Of a DNA stretch of 64,000 bases, positions 1 through 8,427 are shown piece after piece; the first letter of the stretch is position 1, and each line of letters begins with the position of its first letter. Position numbers and translations under genes: made by a program. Where the stretch lies: positions 1-64,000 of the forward strand of contig JBFMHF010000008.1 in NCBI GenBank assembly GCA_040752975.1, read 5' to 3'. The notes under the pieces were generated by a model that did no database searches, was not told the DNA's origin, and was given only the letters and a program-made list of their open reading frames with translations. The DNA is from JADLDB01 sp040752975. GTDB taxonomy: Bacteria > Myxococcota > Myxococcia > Myxococcales > Myxococcaceae.

Positions 1-139
1 CCCCGCCCCCGAAGGCCCCAGCCAACTTCGCGATGATGGCGCCCTGCGCCTGCAACTGCATGATCGCCGCCTCCACCGGCCCCATCGCCCGCCGCACCTC
101 GTCCCGCACCATGTCCCGCAACAGCTTGTCGACCGACAT
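1..139 (-). CDS. 5' portion of an unidentified small protein, cut by the window edge
   Basis: Only the first 46 codons are present; the gene runs off the left edge. The start is supported by an AGGAG sequence six bases upstream of the ATG. The visible part begins MSVDKLLRDMVRDEV and is highly charged and apparently helical, with a run of Arg, Glu, Met and Gln residues ending in a more hydrophobic, Gly-rich stretch. I do not recognise a family. It could be a small DNA-binding or regulatory protein, but nothing seen proves that. The 160 bases between it and the next gene hold nothing I can name. Confidence 0.6.
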   Translation of the reverse strand, partial: MSVDKLLRDMVRDEVRRAMGPVEAAIMQLQAQGAIIAKLAGAFGGG

Positions 140-299
140 TCAAGACTCCTGTAAACGCCCAGTCCGCTGTGGGCGATTGTGTTGTTTTTCTGACTTGCCA
201 CACATCAAAGACAACCCACTCCAACTGCTGACACCTGCTAGCCCTCACACACCATGCATGCAAGGAATTGTCGCAGGTCCGAGATGTGGGCTGTCACGG

Positions 300-1184
300 T
301 CAGACGAGCCCGGCGGGCGGCCCAGCAAAGGAGGCTCCTGCCGCCCCCGACCTGCCCACCCAGCCAATCGGCATGCGGCCGGTGGTGCGCGCCCAGGCCA
401 GGCGCCCGTCGGGCAGCGCGAGAATGAGGCCCGCCTCCCCACCGAGGCGCACCACCTCGCCCAAACATGCCTGGAGCGCGACTCCCGGCTCCTGGCCGCG
501 GTCGAGGAGGTCGAGCAGCCGCCGCGTCAGCGTGAGGCGAATGATGTACTCGCCCACCCCCGTCGCTGACGCCGCACCCAGCCGCGCGTCGGCGCACGTG
601 CCACACCCGATGAGCGGCGTGTCACCCACCCGCCCCGGCAGCTTGCCGTTGGTGCCGCCGGTGGACGTGGCCGCCGCCAGATTTCCCTGCGCATCCAACG
701 CCACCGCCCCGACAGTGCCGTGCGTGTCCTGCCTACGCGCCTCGAAGCGCCGCAGCGCACGGGGCGTGACCAGCGACTGCGCGTCAACCTCGGGAATTCC
801 GCGCTTCCTGGCGAAGGCGTCGGCGCCGGGCCCGGCGAGCAGCACGTGCGGCGTGTGCTCCATCACCGCGCGCGCGAGGGACACGGGGTTCTTCACCGTG
901 CGCACGCCGGCCACCGCGCCCGCGCGCAGCGTCGCGCCGTCCATGATGGACGCGTCCATCTCGATGAAGCCTTCCGCGTTGAGGACACTCCCCGTCCCAG
1001 CGTTGAAGTGCGGGTCGTCTTCCAGCACCCGCACCGCGGCCTCCACCGCGTCCAGCGCGCTGCCGCCGGCCTCGAGAAGGGCGTGCCCTGCTCTCGCCGC
1101 GGCCAGACAGCCCGCCTCAGAAGCGGCCGCGTCGTCGTCGGGTGCGGTGGGGCCGGCGCCCCCGTGCACGAGAATGGAGGTCAT
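300..1184 (-). CDS. Isoaspartyl peptidase / L-asparaginase (Ntn-hydrolase, plant type)
   Basis: This 294-residue protein belongs to the N-terminal-nucleophile asparaginase family, which cleaves isoaspartyl dipeptides and asparagine after self-processing into two subunits. The N-terminal VHGGAG motif (about residues 6-11), the NAGTGS segment (61-66), the HGTVG processing site with the expected catalytic Thr at about 157, and the TSTGGT substrate loop (173-178) are all present, followed by the PGRVGD segment that carries the substrate-binding Arg. Length is typical of the family (about 300). The start is the ATG directly ahead of TSILVHGGAG; no strong ribosome site is seen. It stands alone, about 95 bases from the next minus-strand gene. 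Family assignment is firm; substrate preference is inferred. Confidence 0.9.
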   Translation of the reverse strand: MTSILVHGGAGPTAPDDDAAASEAGCLAAARAGHALLEAGGSALDAVEAAVRVLEDDPHFNAGTGSVLNAEGFIEMDASIMDGATLRAGAVAGVRTVKNPVSLARAVMEHTPHVLLAGPGADAFARKRGIPEVDAQSLVTPRALRRFEARRQDTHGTVGAVALDAQGNLAAATSTGGTNGKLPGRVGDTPLIGCGTCADARLGAASATGVGEYIIRLTLTRRLLDLLDRGQEPGVALQACLGEVVRLGGEAGLILALPDGRLAWARTTGRMPIGWVGRSGAAGASFAGPPAGLV

Positions 1185-1279
1185 GTCGTCACCCCGGCTG
1201 GCGGTCCCCTCGGCCGGGCGAGGCGGGCGTCATCGAGAAAGCGGGCCGGCGCCCGCGCACCTGAAAGGAGGTCATGGCG

Positions 1280-2374
1280 TCACAGCGTCTGCGGGACGGG
1301 CGCCTTCGACGGCGGCGGGGCCGGCGCAATCCACGGCGCGCAGCCGGCGGCGGAAGCGTCCATGAAGAAGGTGACGCCGTCCTCCGGGTCCAACCAGGAA
1401 CTACGGAAGGACACGGCCACGAAGCGCTCCTGCAGCAGGCCGGGCTTGAAGGGCGTCGCGGCGGTGACGCGGCCGACGTGCACCACGCGCCCGCCGACGC
1501 CGGCGTACAGCCGCTGCTCCACCGCGCAGGCCAGCCACCCGCTCTCCTCCACGAGGCTGCCGAGGAGGCCGCCCAACATCCCGCCCACGACGCCGCCGCT
1601 AGCGTCCTCTGGCTCGCGCACCGCCGACGACGGCACCCAGCCGTGCCACACCACTCCAGTCGAGTGCACGTAGGCGACGCGCGTCCAGTCGCCCTGGGTC
1701 TCGATGCGGCGCACGCCGAGTGGCTCCTGTCGCGCGTGGAAGCCGCCCACCACTTCACCGCCGGGCGCGGCACGCACCGGGAGGGCCGCGGCCAGAGAGA
1801 GCTCCACCTCGGGCGCGTCCTTCGGGAAGCCGGACCACTCCAGCGCGTCGGCGTGCTGCGGGTACAGCGTCAGCGCCTCGCAGGCCATTTCCGCCACCGG
1901 GCGCTCGGACGGCATGAACTCGGCCATCGCCTCGTCTGGCGGCATCACCTGCAGCCGGCCCTGCTGGCCTTCCACCACCACCACGTCTGCGCCGCGCGGC
2001 AACAACCCCGCCGGGCCTGCACGCACCGTCGCGTACGCCGCGAAGACGGGCTGCCCCGAGGCGTCCACGTCCGCGTCGAGGATGATGCCGTCGCCCCGCC
2101 ACGTGCCCTGGAAAAGAAAGTACGGCCCCGCCTTCTTCAGCGAGCCGCTCACCATCGCCCCACGCCAGGCATTCTTGCTGCCCCAGACGGAACGCGCCCT
2201 CGCCATGGGCAGGCCTGTCTCCGGCGCCAGCAACACGCCGTTGTCGTGCCAGCGCATGTTCTTCCAGAAGCACAGCCCTTCGCCGCGCAGGTTTGCGCCG
2301 GTGAACCAGCCCTGCTTGGTGGAAGGGAAACAGCCGGAGAAGACCAGCGCCAGAATCAGGAGGGCTTGCCGCAC
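1280..2374 (-). CDS. Lipoprotein with an SH3-like segment, last gene of the TonB-receptor operon
   Basis: The 364-residue product begins with a short hydrophobic signal and a lipobox ending FSGC (Cys at about 15), so it should be a lipidated envelope protein. I chose the GTG that has GAGG six bases upstream; an in-frame TTG twelve codons earlier is less likely. The middle of the protein (about residues 195-265) reads like an SH3-type beta domain, with a Pro-Val-Arg start and a closing GWVPSSAV. It is followed by a Gly-rich segment that may be membrane-seeking (VVGGMLGGLLGSLV) and a proline-rich tail. It lies 39 bases after the preceding lipoprotein gene on the same strand. No function is recognised; an accessory role in the upstream receptor operon is a guess from position. 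Confidence 0.72.
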   Translation of the reverse strand: MRQALLILALVFSGCFPSTKQGWFTGANLRGEGLCFWKNMRWHDNGVLLAPETGLPMARARSVWGSKNAWRGAMVSGSLKKAGPYFLFQGTWRGDGIILDADVDASGQPVFAAYATVRAGPAGLLPRGADVVVVEGQQGRLQVMPPDEAMAEFMPSERPVAEMACEALTLYPQHADALEWSGFPKDAPEVELSLAAALPVRAAPGGEVVGGFHARQEPLGVRRIETQGDWTRVAYVHSTGVVWHGWVPSSAVREPEDASGGVVGGMLGGLLGSLVEESGWLACAVEQRLYAGVGGRVVHVGRVTAATPFKPGLLQERFVAVSFRSSWLDPEDGVTFFMDASAAGCAPWIAPAPPPSKAPVPQTL

Positions 2375-2413
2375 GCGAGACCTCGTAGACCTGAGCGCGG
2401 CAGCCCGCAACCG

Positions 2414-3247
2414 TCAGCGCGCCTTCGACACGCACTCGCCTTCGCCACGGAAGTGCCCCACGGTGCGGCTGAGCGAGGTGACGAAGTCCTCGAGCGTCTT
2501 CACGCTGCCCGCGCTGCCCGTCCCGTATTGCCCCAGCGGCAGGCTGGTGAGCTGCACCGCTGCCAACTCGTCCAGCGTCACCTCGCCGTCCAGGTTTCCG
2601 TCCGCGCCGGCGATGGCCTCGAAGCGCAGCCTCGCGTCGGGCGACTCGAGGTCGTCATACCAGAAGTGGTCGCCGTGGATGGTGAGCTGCACCACCTCGT
2701 TGCCGCCGGTGGGCACGGCGACGCCTTCCCCGAAGTCGTCATTCTGGCATTCGTCGTACAGGGTGTTGGTGGTGAAGCCCCACGCGAAGCGCTTCGTCAC
2801 CGTCCCCTTCGTCCCCGTCCCCTCAACGAAGAGGGACAGCCCGCCCGTCTTCATCCTCTCCACGTCAGCGGCCGCGATGGCGCCGATGCGTGTCGCCGAA
2901 GACGTGGCCGGCGCGACGGCGAAGCTGACCTTGTCCCACTTCGTCGCCGGCACGTCCTGGAAGGCGAAGAGCTCCACCGGGCCCGGCTTCTTCAGGTCCA
3001 CCACCAGCGGAGCCGTCTGCTTCGGGCCCGCCTCGCCCGTCTTCTTCGCCAACGTCACCTCTCCCAGCACCACCAGGAAGCGCGCGTATGACACCTCCCA
3101 GCCGTCCACGAAACCCGCCTTCGCACCCGCCTGCGCCGGAATTCTGTCTTCGATGTATTCCTCACCCCAGGTGGTGAAGGTGACGCTGCCCGCTCCGCCA
3201 CCACAGCCCGCCAGCAACCCCACACTCAAGCGGAACAAGCACCTCAT
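2414..3247 (-). CDS. MbnP-like lipoprotein carrying a canonical EF-hand loop
   Basis: This 277-residue predicted lipoprotein (lipobox LLAGC, Cys 15) has a beta-rich central region and an HGDHFWYDD segment (about 191-199) that recalls MbnP-type copper-associated lipoproteins. Just after it is a 12-residue loop DGNLDGEVTLDE (216-227) that fits the calcium-binding EF-hand/dockerin pattern: Asp, Asn, Asp at loop positions 1, 3, 5 and Glu at 12. Its ATG overlaps the TGA of the upstream lipoprotein gene (ATGA), so the two are probably translationally coupled. With a TonB-dependent receptor and a His-rich membrane protein upstream, metal binding or capture at the outer envelope is the simplest inference. 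Relation to MbnP is judged by eye only. Confidence 0.75.
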   Translation of the reverse strand: MRCLFRLSVGLLAGCGGGAGSVTFTTWGEEYIEDRIPAQAGAKAGFVDGWEVSYARFLVVLGEVTLAKKTGEAGPKQTAPLVVDLKKPGPVELFAFQDVPATKWDKVSFAVAPATSSATRIGAIAAADVERMKTGGLSLFVEGTGTKGTVTKRFAWGFTTNTLYDECQNDDFGEGVAVPTGGNEVVQLTIHGDHFWYDDLESPDARLRFEAIAGADGNLDGEVTLDELAAVQLTSLPLGQYGTGSAGSVKTLEDFVTSLSRTVGHFRGEGECVSKAR

Positions 3248-3942
3248 TGTTCGACCTCCCACGTCGCGTGGTACGCCGATGAGTCCTGCACACCTCGTCC
3301 AAAGCCGTTGAAGCAGGGGCTGGCCGGGTCCAACGGGTTGGCGCCCGTGCCCACCTGCGCGAAGTCCATGCGCGAGACGGTGGCCTTCAAATCGAACGCC
3401 AGCCGGACCTGGCCGGCGGACGCGTCCATGTCGTGCGCGAAGGCGATGGCCTCGATGGGGGCGGCGGGCGCAAAGCCCTGCGTGTCGAAGGCGACCGTCT
3501 GCATGTCTTTGGTGGCCATGCCTGCCAGCCGCAGGCCGGCGCTGCCCAGCGTCAACTGCATCGAGCCATAGCGGCCCGTCACCGCGCTCACCGTGCCCCA
3601 GGGCGTGTCTCCCGCGAGGAGGTCCACCTCCACCGGGGTAAGCAACTCGCCCAGCGCCTCGCCCGGCACGTAGTGGCCCGGGTGCGCCCAGGCCGTGGAG
3701 ATGAGGAGGTCCAGCGGACTCCACCGGCGGGAAATCGCCGGCACCTCGCCCGAGAAGAAGCGCGCCGAGGTGAGGGAGGCGGTGGCGGACGTCAGCGTCA
3801 CCGTCCAGCCGCTGTCCGTCACCAGGGCGCCGCTCTCCTTCGACACCACCAGCGGAAAGGTACTGCGCGTGCGCTCCGTGCCGCCGCAGGACAGACAGAG
3901 CAGAGCCAGCAGGGACGCTGCGACTCGCGTGTGTGTCTTCAC
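3244..3942 (-). CDS. Lipoprotein of the TonB-receptor operon, function unknown
   Basis: The 232-residue product starts VKTHTRVAASLLALL and has a lipobox ending in Cys 19 (CLSC), so export and lipidation are expected. The start is the GTG whose last two bases overlap the stop of the TonB-receptor gene (GTGA), giving a four-base overlap at both ends of this gene. The mature part is beta-rich, contains a conserved-looking WAHPGHYVPGEALGELL segment (about 109-125) and ends in a short Trp/Glu tail. No catalytic motif is visible. The His-Pro-Gly-His piece could bind a metal, in line with its neighbours, but this is inference. Confidence 0.75.
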   Translation of the reverse strand: MKTHTRVAASLLALLCLSCGGTERTRSTFPLVVSKESGALVTDSGWTVTLTSATASLTSARFFSGEVPAISRRWSPLDLLISTAWAHPGHYVPGEALGELLTPVEVDLLAGDTPWGTVSAVTGRYGSMQLTLGSAGLRLAGMATKDMQTVAFDTQGFAPAAPIEAIAFAHDMDASAGQVRLAFDLKATVSRMDFAQVGTGANPLDPASPCFNGFGRGVQDSSAYHATWEVEQ

Positions 3943-6095
3943 AGGTGCACCTCCAGGGTGAGTGAGAATTGACGTGGCGTGCCGGCGGTGAAGTGCCGGG
4001 CCGGCAGCAGGCTGGGTTGGGCAGGTGGGTCCCAATACGAAGGGAAGACGAACTCCCCGTCGCGCCACCGGGCGCCGAGCAAGTTCTGCACGTCCAGCGT
4101 CAACTCCACGCGGCCCACTTGGAGCGCGGCGCGCACGTCCCAGAGGAAGACGGCGTAGCTGAATTCGTCATAGGGCAGCGGCCGCGGACCGATGAGGGTG
4201 AGGCCCGTACCGACGCTCGGCGTCCAACTGAGTCCCAGCCAGGAGAAGGGCCGCGCGTAGCTGGCGTCCAGGCGGCCCACCAGCGGCGCGAAGTAGGGGA
4301 GCAAGGAGTCGCTGTCGACGACGTGGGCGGTGGCGCCGGTGAGGCTGCCCGCCAGCACGAGCCCTTCCACCGGGCGCGCGGACACCGTGGCCTGCGCGCC
4401 GCCCCGCAGCGTGCTGCCGAGATACACCGTCGTACCCACCGTGTGGTCGAAGAAGACGTCGTTGGCTACGTACGAGCCGAACAGCGCGCCGCGCACGTCC
4501 ACCTTCGGCGTCACGAAGGACGCGCCCAATTCCGCTCCGCGCACGTGGACGAAGGGGGCGCGCTCGCCGTCGGACAGGCTGCGCGCCTGCGGAGAGCGGA
4601 AGCCGTCGCCGTAATTGAGGAAGAGGCGCCACGCCTCGCCCAGCGCGCGCTCGACGCCGGCCTTGAGGCCCCAGTGCGGACCGAAGGCGGAGCGCGTCGC
4701 GCCCTGCCCGTCGAAGGCCAATTCGTCCTTCACCTCGTAGTGCAGCACGTCGAGGCGGCCGCCCAGCATGAAGCGCCAGCGCCCGGGCTGCCACGCCACC
4801 TCCGTCCACGCATTCACGGCCGTCTGGGTGATGGCCGCGGAGAAGTCGTCGCGGTACGGCGAGCCATCGGCCTCCCGGTAGCCGCGCTGCGACTGGTGAA
4901 TGGCGTCGCGCCGCCCGCCCAAGCCCAATTCCAGCGTCACCAGCGAGCCCAAGGCGTGGAAGTGGCGGCGGTGGTGCGCACGCGCGCCGAAGAGGCCGTC
5001 CGACTGCTGCTGCTCGAGGCCGTCTCCCTCCGGGTGCTGGAGGTGGCCGGTGAAGTTGTTCTCGAGCCGCAAGTCGGAGAGGACGCCGTACACCTCCAGC
5101 GTCGTCCTGCCGGTCTCGTGCGGCAGCTCCGCGCCCAGCAGGAGTTGGTGCCGCGACGTCGAGCCTCCCTGCCGAAGCCCGAAGGCGTCGTAGAAGCCGG
5201 CGCCCGCCTCCAGCGCGTCCTGCCGCACCACGCCCGGCGAGTCGAAGCGGCTGCCCGCGCTTCCCAGCACCGCGCGCAGGCGCGCCGGCCCCACCTTGAG
5301 GACTGCCTGACCGAGCAGGGACACGCGACCGAAGGCGCGCTGCGGGCCGAAGCCGTCGCCCTGCACGTACTCGACGGCGGCGAACGTCTCCGGCGCGTCG
5401 GTGGGGCGCACGCCGGCGAAGAGACGCAGCCGGTTGAAGCTGCCGTACGAAGCGGCCGCGGTGAGGCCGGGCTCCTCGAGGCCCAACTCGTACTGCACCG
5501 TGCCGGCGACGGCGAAGTCACCCTGGAAGGCCCGGTAGCTGCCTTCCGTCACCCGCACCTCCCGCACCGCGTCGGGGATGAGCCAGTTCAAGTCGGCGTA
5601 GCCCAGCGCGTGCACGTGCGAGACTTCGTTGACGGGCAGGCCCGCGACGAGGAGCTCCACGTCCTGGCCGTGCACGGCGTCGAAGCCGCGCAGGAAGAGC
5701 TGTTGCGCCTTGCCTTCCCCGCTGTGCTGGCTGGCCACCAGCCCGGGCACGAGACGCAACAGGTCCGTCGCTCCACTCCTCGGGGCCGCCTGCACCACTT
5801 CCTGCGGGACGACGACTTCGGACGCGGAGTGCGGTGCCCGCGTCGCCCGGACGGTGGTGCCGCCCAGCGAGGCGCCGGCGTCGAACGACGTTTCCCCGCC
5901 CGGAAGGAGCGTCTCGACAGCGCCGGCGTCGGGCGGTGGGCGCGCGCTGTCGACGAGCAGCGACCCTTGCCCTGTGTCCGTGACTGGGGGCGACGCGGGC
6001 CCTGCATCCACGTCATCGTCCGGCTCGACGTGGGCAGACGCCGAGCGCGCCCAGACGAGCAGCAAAGACAGCGTGACGACGCGGCTTGCGCGCAC
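3939..6095 (-). CDS. TonB-dependent outer-membrane receptor, probably for a metal or metal complex
   Basis: The 718-residue protein has a signal peptide, an acidic/proline-rich leader of about 60 residues, and a plug domain (about 75-195) with the usual LLRLVPGLV, FLRGFDAVHGQD and TEGSYRAFQGDF segments. The long remainder alternates in the manner of a 22-strand beta barrel and ends in LTLEVHL, close to the terminal aromatic/hydrophobic rule of porins. It would import a ligand across the outer membrane using TonB energy. I chose the GTG with GGGAG six bases upstream rather than an ATG 21 codons earlier. The small His-rich protein upstream and the EF-hand lipoprotein downstream suggest a metal substrate; the exact ligand cannot be read from sequence. 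Confidence 0.88.
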   Translation of the reverse strand: MRASRVVTLSLLLVWARSASAHVEPDDDVDAGPASPPVTDTGQGSLLVDSARPPPDAGAVETLLPGGETSFDAGASLGGTTVRATRAPHSASEVVVPQEVVQAAPRSGATDLLRLVPGLVASQHSGEGKAQQLFLRGFDAVHGQDVELLVAGLPVNEVSHVHALGYADLNWLIPDAVREVRVTEGSYRAFQGDFAVAGTVQYELGLEEPGLTAAASYGSFNRLRLFAGVRPTDAPETFAAVEYVQGDGFGPQRAFGRVSLLGQAVLKVGPARLRAVLGSAGSRFDSPGVVRQDALEAGAGFYDAFGLRQGGSTSRHQLLLGAELPHETGRTTLEVYGVLSDLRLENNFTGHLQHPEGDGLEQQQSDGLFGARAHHRRHFHALGSLVTLELGLGGRRDAIHQSQRGYREADGSPYRDDFSAAITQTAVNAWTEVAWQPGRWRFMLGGRLDVLHYEVKDELAFDGQGATRSAFGPHWGLKAGVERALGEAWRLFLNYGDGFRSPQARSLSDGERAPFVHVRGAELGASFVTPKVDVRGALFGSYVANDVFFDHTVGTTVYLGSTLRGGAQATVSARPVEGLVLAGSLTGATAHVVDSDSLLPYFAPLVGRLDASYARPFSWLGLSWTPSVGTGLTLIGPRPLPYDEFSYAVFLWDVRAALQVGRVELTLDVQNLLGARWRDGEFVFPSYWDPPAQPSLLPARHFTAGTPRQFSLTLEVHL

Positions 6096-6175
6096 AACGG
6101 ACTCCCGAGAGACAGCGCGGTGGGTGGGCGAGCGCGGAACAGTGCCGCGTCGACGCACGTGGGCCTGCGGGACTT

Positions 6176-6192
6176 CCTCTCCCCGCGAGAGG
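6176..6192. repeat. Short hairpin of the CCTCTC/GAGAGG type in an operon gap
   Basis: CCTCTC and GAGAGG form a six-base inverted repeat around a five-base loop, between the His-rich protein gene and the TonB-receptor gene. It resembles the stronger hairpin near 61,555 and may be a dispersed intergenic element. As it lies inside an apparent operon it might also lower or stabilise the downstream message, which is not shown. Confidence 0.4.
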
Positions 6193-6204
6193 GGAGGGAG
6201 ACGC

Positions 6205-6519
6205 CTACGGGCCCTGCGGCTGCTCGGGACGGAAGGACGCGACGAGCGCAGGCGCCTCGGGCCGAAGCGCCTCAGGCGCCGCCAACGGCTGCCACACCGC
6301 TACGACGACGGGCCACGCAGGCGACGAGTGGAAGACGGCCTTCCCGTGCTCGAGGCTGCCGTCTCCGTGCGAGGCGGGCCCCTGCGCCGGCGCTCCGTGC
6401 TGGTGCGCGTGCCCGTGCGAGTGTTCCACCGCGTGCAGCACCGGCGCGACGACGAGCGCCCAGCCCAGGACCAGCAAGCCCAGGACAGACAGCTCGACGC
6501 GGTCGCGGCGGGAGAACAT
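6205..6519 (-). CDS. Small His-rich single-pass membrane protein, first gene of the receptor operon
   Basis: The product is 104 residues long. One hydrophobic segment (about 9-28) is followed by HAVEHSHGHAHQHG, a cluster of six His residues likely to face the periplasm, then further His residues and a proline-rich tail. The start is well supported by AAGGAGGGAG immediately before the ATG. Such His clusters commonly bind zinc, nickel, cobalt or copper. It is the first gene of a minus-strand series with the TonB-dependent receptor and three lipoproteins, and diverges from osmC across about 100 bases that must hold both promoters. No named family is recognised; a role as metal sensor, chaperone or store is inferred from composition and position. 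Confidence 0.72.
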   Translation of the reverse strand: MFSRRDRVELSVLGLLVLGWALVVAPVLHAVEHSHGHAHQHGAPAQGPASHGDGSLEHGKAVFHSSPAWPVVVAVWQPLAAPEALRPEAPALVASFRPEQPQGP

Positions 6520-6623
6520 CTCCCTCCTTTCTAGCCCCCAACCCTCCGCGCGTCATCGCGGACCTCGAGGTGCGCAGACTTTGCGCGAATCCACCCTGGG
6601 CACCGCGGCTCACATCAGGCACC

Positions 6624-7079
6624 ATGGCCTCGACATCCGAAATCCTCATCACCCTCCCCGGCGGCCGACGCGTGGACGCGCTCGTCGACGGCCACACCGT
6701 GCACACCGACCAGCCGAAGGAAGGCGGAGGACAGGACAGCGCGCCTTCCCCCTTCAACCTCTTTCTCGCGTCGCTCGGCACCTGCGCCGGCATCTTCGTG
6801 CAGGGCTTCTGCGCCAAGCGCGGCATCCCCTACGAGGGCATCGTCCTCAAGGAGCGCCCCTCGTACTCGCCCGAAGGTGTCCTCACCGCGGTGGACATCG
6901 ACGTGGTGCTGCCTCCCGACTTCCCGGACAAGTACCGCGAGGCCGTGGTGCGCGTCGCCTCGGAGTGCAGCGTCAAGCGCGCCATCGCCGCGCAGCCGTC
7001 CTTCACCGTCAAAGCCGTCACCGCGGCCGCCCCAGCCGAGGTCCGCGCATCGGCGCCACGGGAAGTGTCGGCTCGCTGA
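6624..7079 (+). CDS. OsmC-family protein
   Basis: This 151-residue protein has the OsmC/YhfA fold signature. Two conserved cysteines are present, one in FLASLGTCAGIF (about 48-59) and one in ASECSVKRA (about 117-125), spaced as in thiol peroxidases that reduce organic hydroperoxides. The beta-rich N-terminus (ILITLPGGRRVDALVDG) is also typical. The start is the ATG before ASTSEIL. The gene faces away from the receptor operon and is followed by a hemerythrin-type gene. The family is firm; whether it acts as a peroxidase or another OsmC-type protein is not decided. Confidence 0.85.
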   Translation: MASTSEILITLPGGRRVDALVDGHTVHTDQPKEGGGQDSAPSPFNLFLASLGTCAGIFVQGFCAKRGIPYEGIVLKERPSYSPEGVLTAVDIDVVLPPDFPDKYREAVVRVASECSVKRAIAAQPSFTVKAVTAAAPAEVRASAPREVSAR

Positions 7080-7247
7080 CGGCACAGCACCCATCGCGCG
7101 CACCGACCGTTGACAATCCGGACCGGGGCCGAGTCCCGGCACGTGCCGCAACTTCGGTGCTGCGCGCGGCGACCCCTGCCTCGCCCCGCAGTCACGTCTT
7201 CGAGCCTGGGCCCTCGTCACTGGAAGATTCCACCCAGGAGGACGCAC

Positions 7248-7802
7248 GTGCACGCGGCGCCGGCCTGGAGTACGCCGCGCCGCATGGTCGGGGGCGAAAT
7301 CAGCACCGGCAGCTTCGACGTCATCGAGGCGCTCCTCGCCGCCCACCAGCGCGCGCGCACCGCGTTGAAGCTGGCCGCGTCCCTCGGCACCGCGTCGGCG
7401 ACGGAGGGCACCGCCGAGCTGGCCCGCGCCATCTCCCAGGTCCTCGGAGAGGACCTCCCGCGCCACATGTCCCACGAGGAAGAGGTGCTGGCCCCGCGCC
7501 TCGCAGGACTCCATGTGGTGGTGGACGCCGCGCTGCAGAGGATGCAGCACGAGCACTTCCAGCTTCACGCCGCGCTCGCGCAGGTGACGATGCTGTGCGA
7601 GTCCATCGCCCGCGACGTGTCCCGACTCCACGCCCTGCGCTTCTCCCTGGAGCCCGCCGTCCAGACGCTCGCTGCACGCCTCGAGGCGCACCACGCGATG
7701 GAGGAGTCCATCCTGTTCCCCGCGATTCGACGGTTGATGCCGCCGGGAGACCAGACCGACGTGCGCCGCGAATTGCGCGCCCGCCGCCGCCTGGACAGCT
7801 GA
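7248..7802 (+). CDS. Hemerythrin HHE-domain protein
   Basis: This 184-residue, largely helical protein carries the His/Glu pattern of the HHE cation-binding domain: HQRAR in helix 1, RHMSHEEEVLAP in helix 2, QHEHFQLHAAL in helix 3 and EAHHAMEESILFPAI in helix 4. These would bind a non-haem di-iron centre used for oxygen or redox sensing, or iron repair. I chose the GTG with GGAGG six bases upstream; an earlier in-frame start would add an Arg-rich segment with poor codon bias. It converges with the next gene, leaving only nine bases between them. Its proximity to osmC hints at oxidative or nitrosative stress, but no shared promoter is visible. Confidence 0.8.
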   Translation: MHAAPAWSTPRRMVGGEISTGSFDVIEALLAAHQRARTALKLAASLGTASATEGTAELARAISQVLGEDLPRHMSHEEEVLAPRLAGLHVVVDAALQRMQHEHFQLHAALAQVTMLCESIARDVSRLHALRFSLEPAVQTLAARLEAHHAMEESILFPAIRRLMPPGDQTDVRRELRARRRLDS

Positions 7803-7811
7803 CGCGCCCCT

Positions 7812-8291
7812 TCAGCCTCCGTACGAGTCCTCTGGCTCCAGCAGCCGCCGCAGCGTCGCTGCGTTGCGCGCGTCGTCCAGCACCCGGCCGTCCAGCAGCG
7901 TCCGCGCGTGGGCCTTCGACAGACACCACAGCTGCAGCATGTCCTCCCACTCGCCCAGCACCGCCGCGACGCCCACGTCTTCTTCGCCGCGGAAGAGGTC
8001 GTTCAGGTTGTGCACCAGCGCCTCGACGCCTTCGCATTCCCACTTCTCGTGCACCTCGCGCCACGCCACCTCCAGCACCGGTGGGACGCTGGTGCGCACG
8101 TCGAGCAGCTTGAGCTTCGTCGCGCTCCCGCCCAGCGCATGGACGAGCGGCCCCACCACCTCGTCCGGCGTCGCCCGCAGCGAGATGGACAGCCCTCCTT
8201 CGAGGCGCCCCGCGTGACAGAGGCGCACCAGGCTCTTCGCCGCGCCTCGGCCCTTGAGCAGCCCGAGCGCTTTGAGCGTCGTCGCCAGCAC
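7812..8291 (-). CDS. Conserved-looking soluble protein of unknown function
   Basis: The 159-residue product has no signal peptide or membrane segment. It is Leu-rich and acidic, with a few cysteines that form no obvious motif. The central part (ISLRATPDEVVGPLVHAL, then LKLLDVRTSVPPVLEVAW) suggests an alpha/beta fold. The start is a GTG with AGGAGG five bases upstream, a strong ribosome site. The gene converges with the hemerythrin gene and has about 130 bases before the next minus-strand gene. I do not recognise a family. Confidence 0.65.
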   Translation of the reverse strand: MLATTLKALGLLKGRGAAKSLVRLCHAGRLEGGLSISLRATPDEVVGPLVHALGGSATKLKLLDVRTSVPPVLEVAWREVHEKWECEGVEALVHNLNDLFRGEEDVGVAAVLGEWEDMLQLWCLSKAHARTLLDGRVLDDARNAATLRRLLEPEDSYGG

Positions 8292-8427
8292 ACGCGCCTC
8301 CTACCGTGCCGCGGCCCCCCGAGTCCTGCACCGGATGCGCAGACGTGCCTGCGGATGCGCGGGCGAAAACACCACGGGCGGCGCAGCAGATGGCCGCACC
8401 GCCCGCGCGCGTCACTTCGTGCTGCTT

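Noticed and set aside
3244..4068. A longer lipoprotein form starting at an ATG inside the TonB-receptor gene
   Set aside because: The extra residues lack a signal and overlap the receptor coding region; the GTG that overlaps the receptor stop gives a proper lipoprotein signal.
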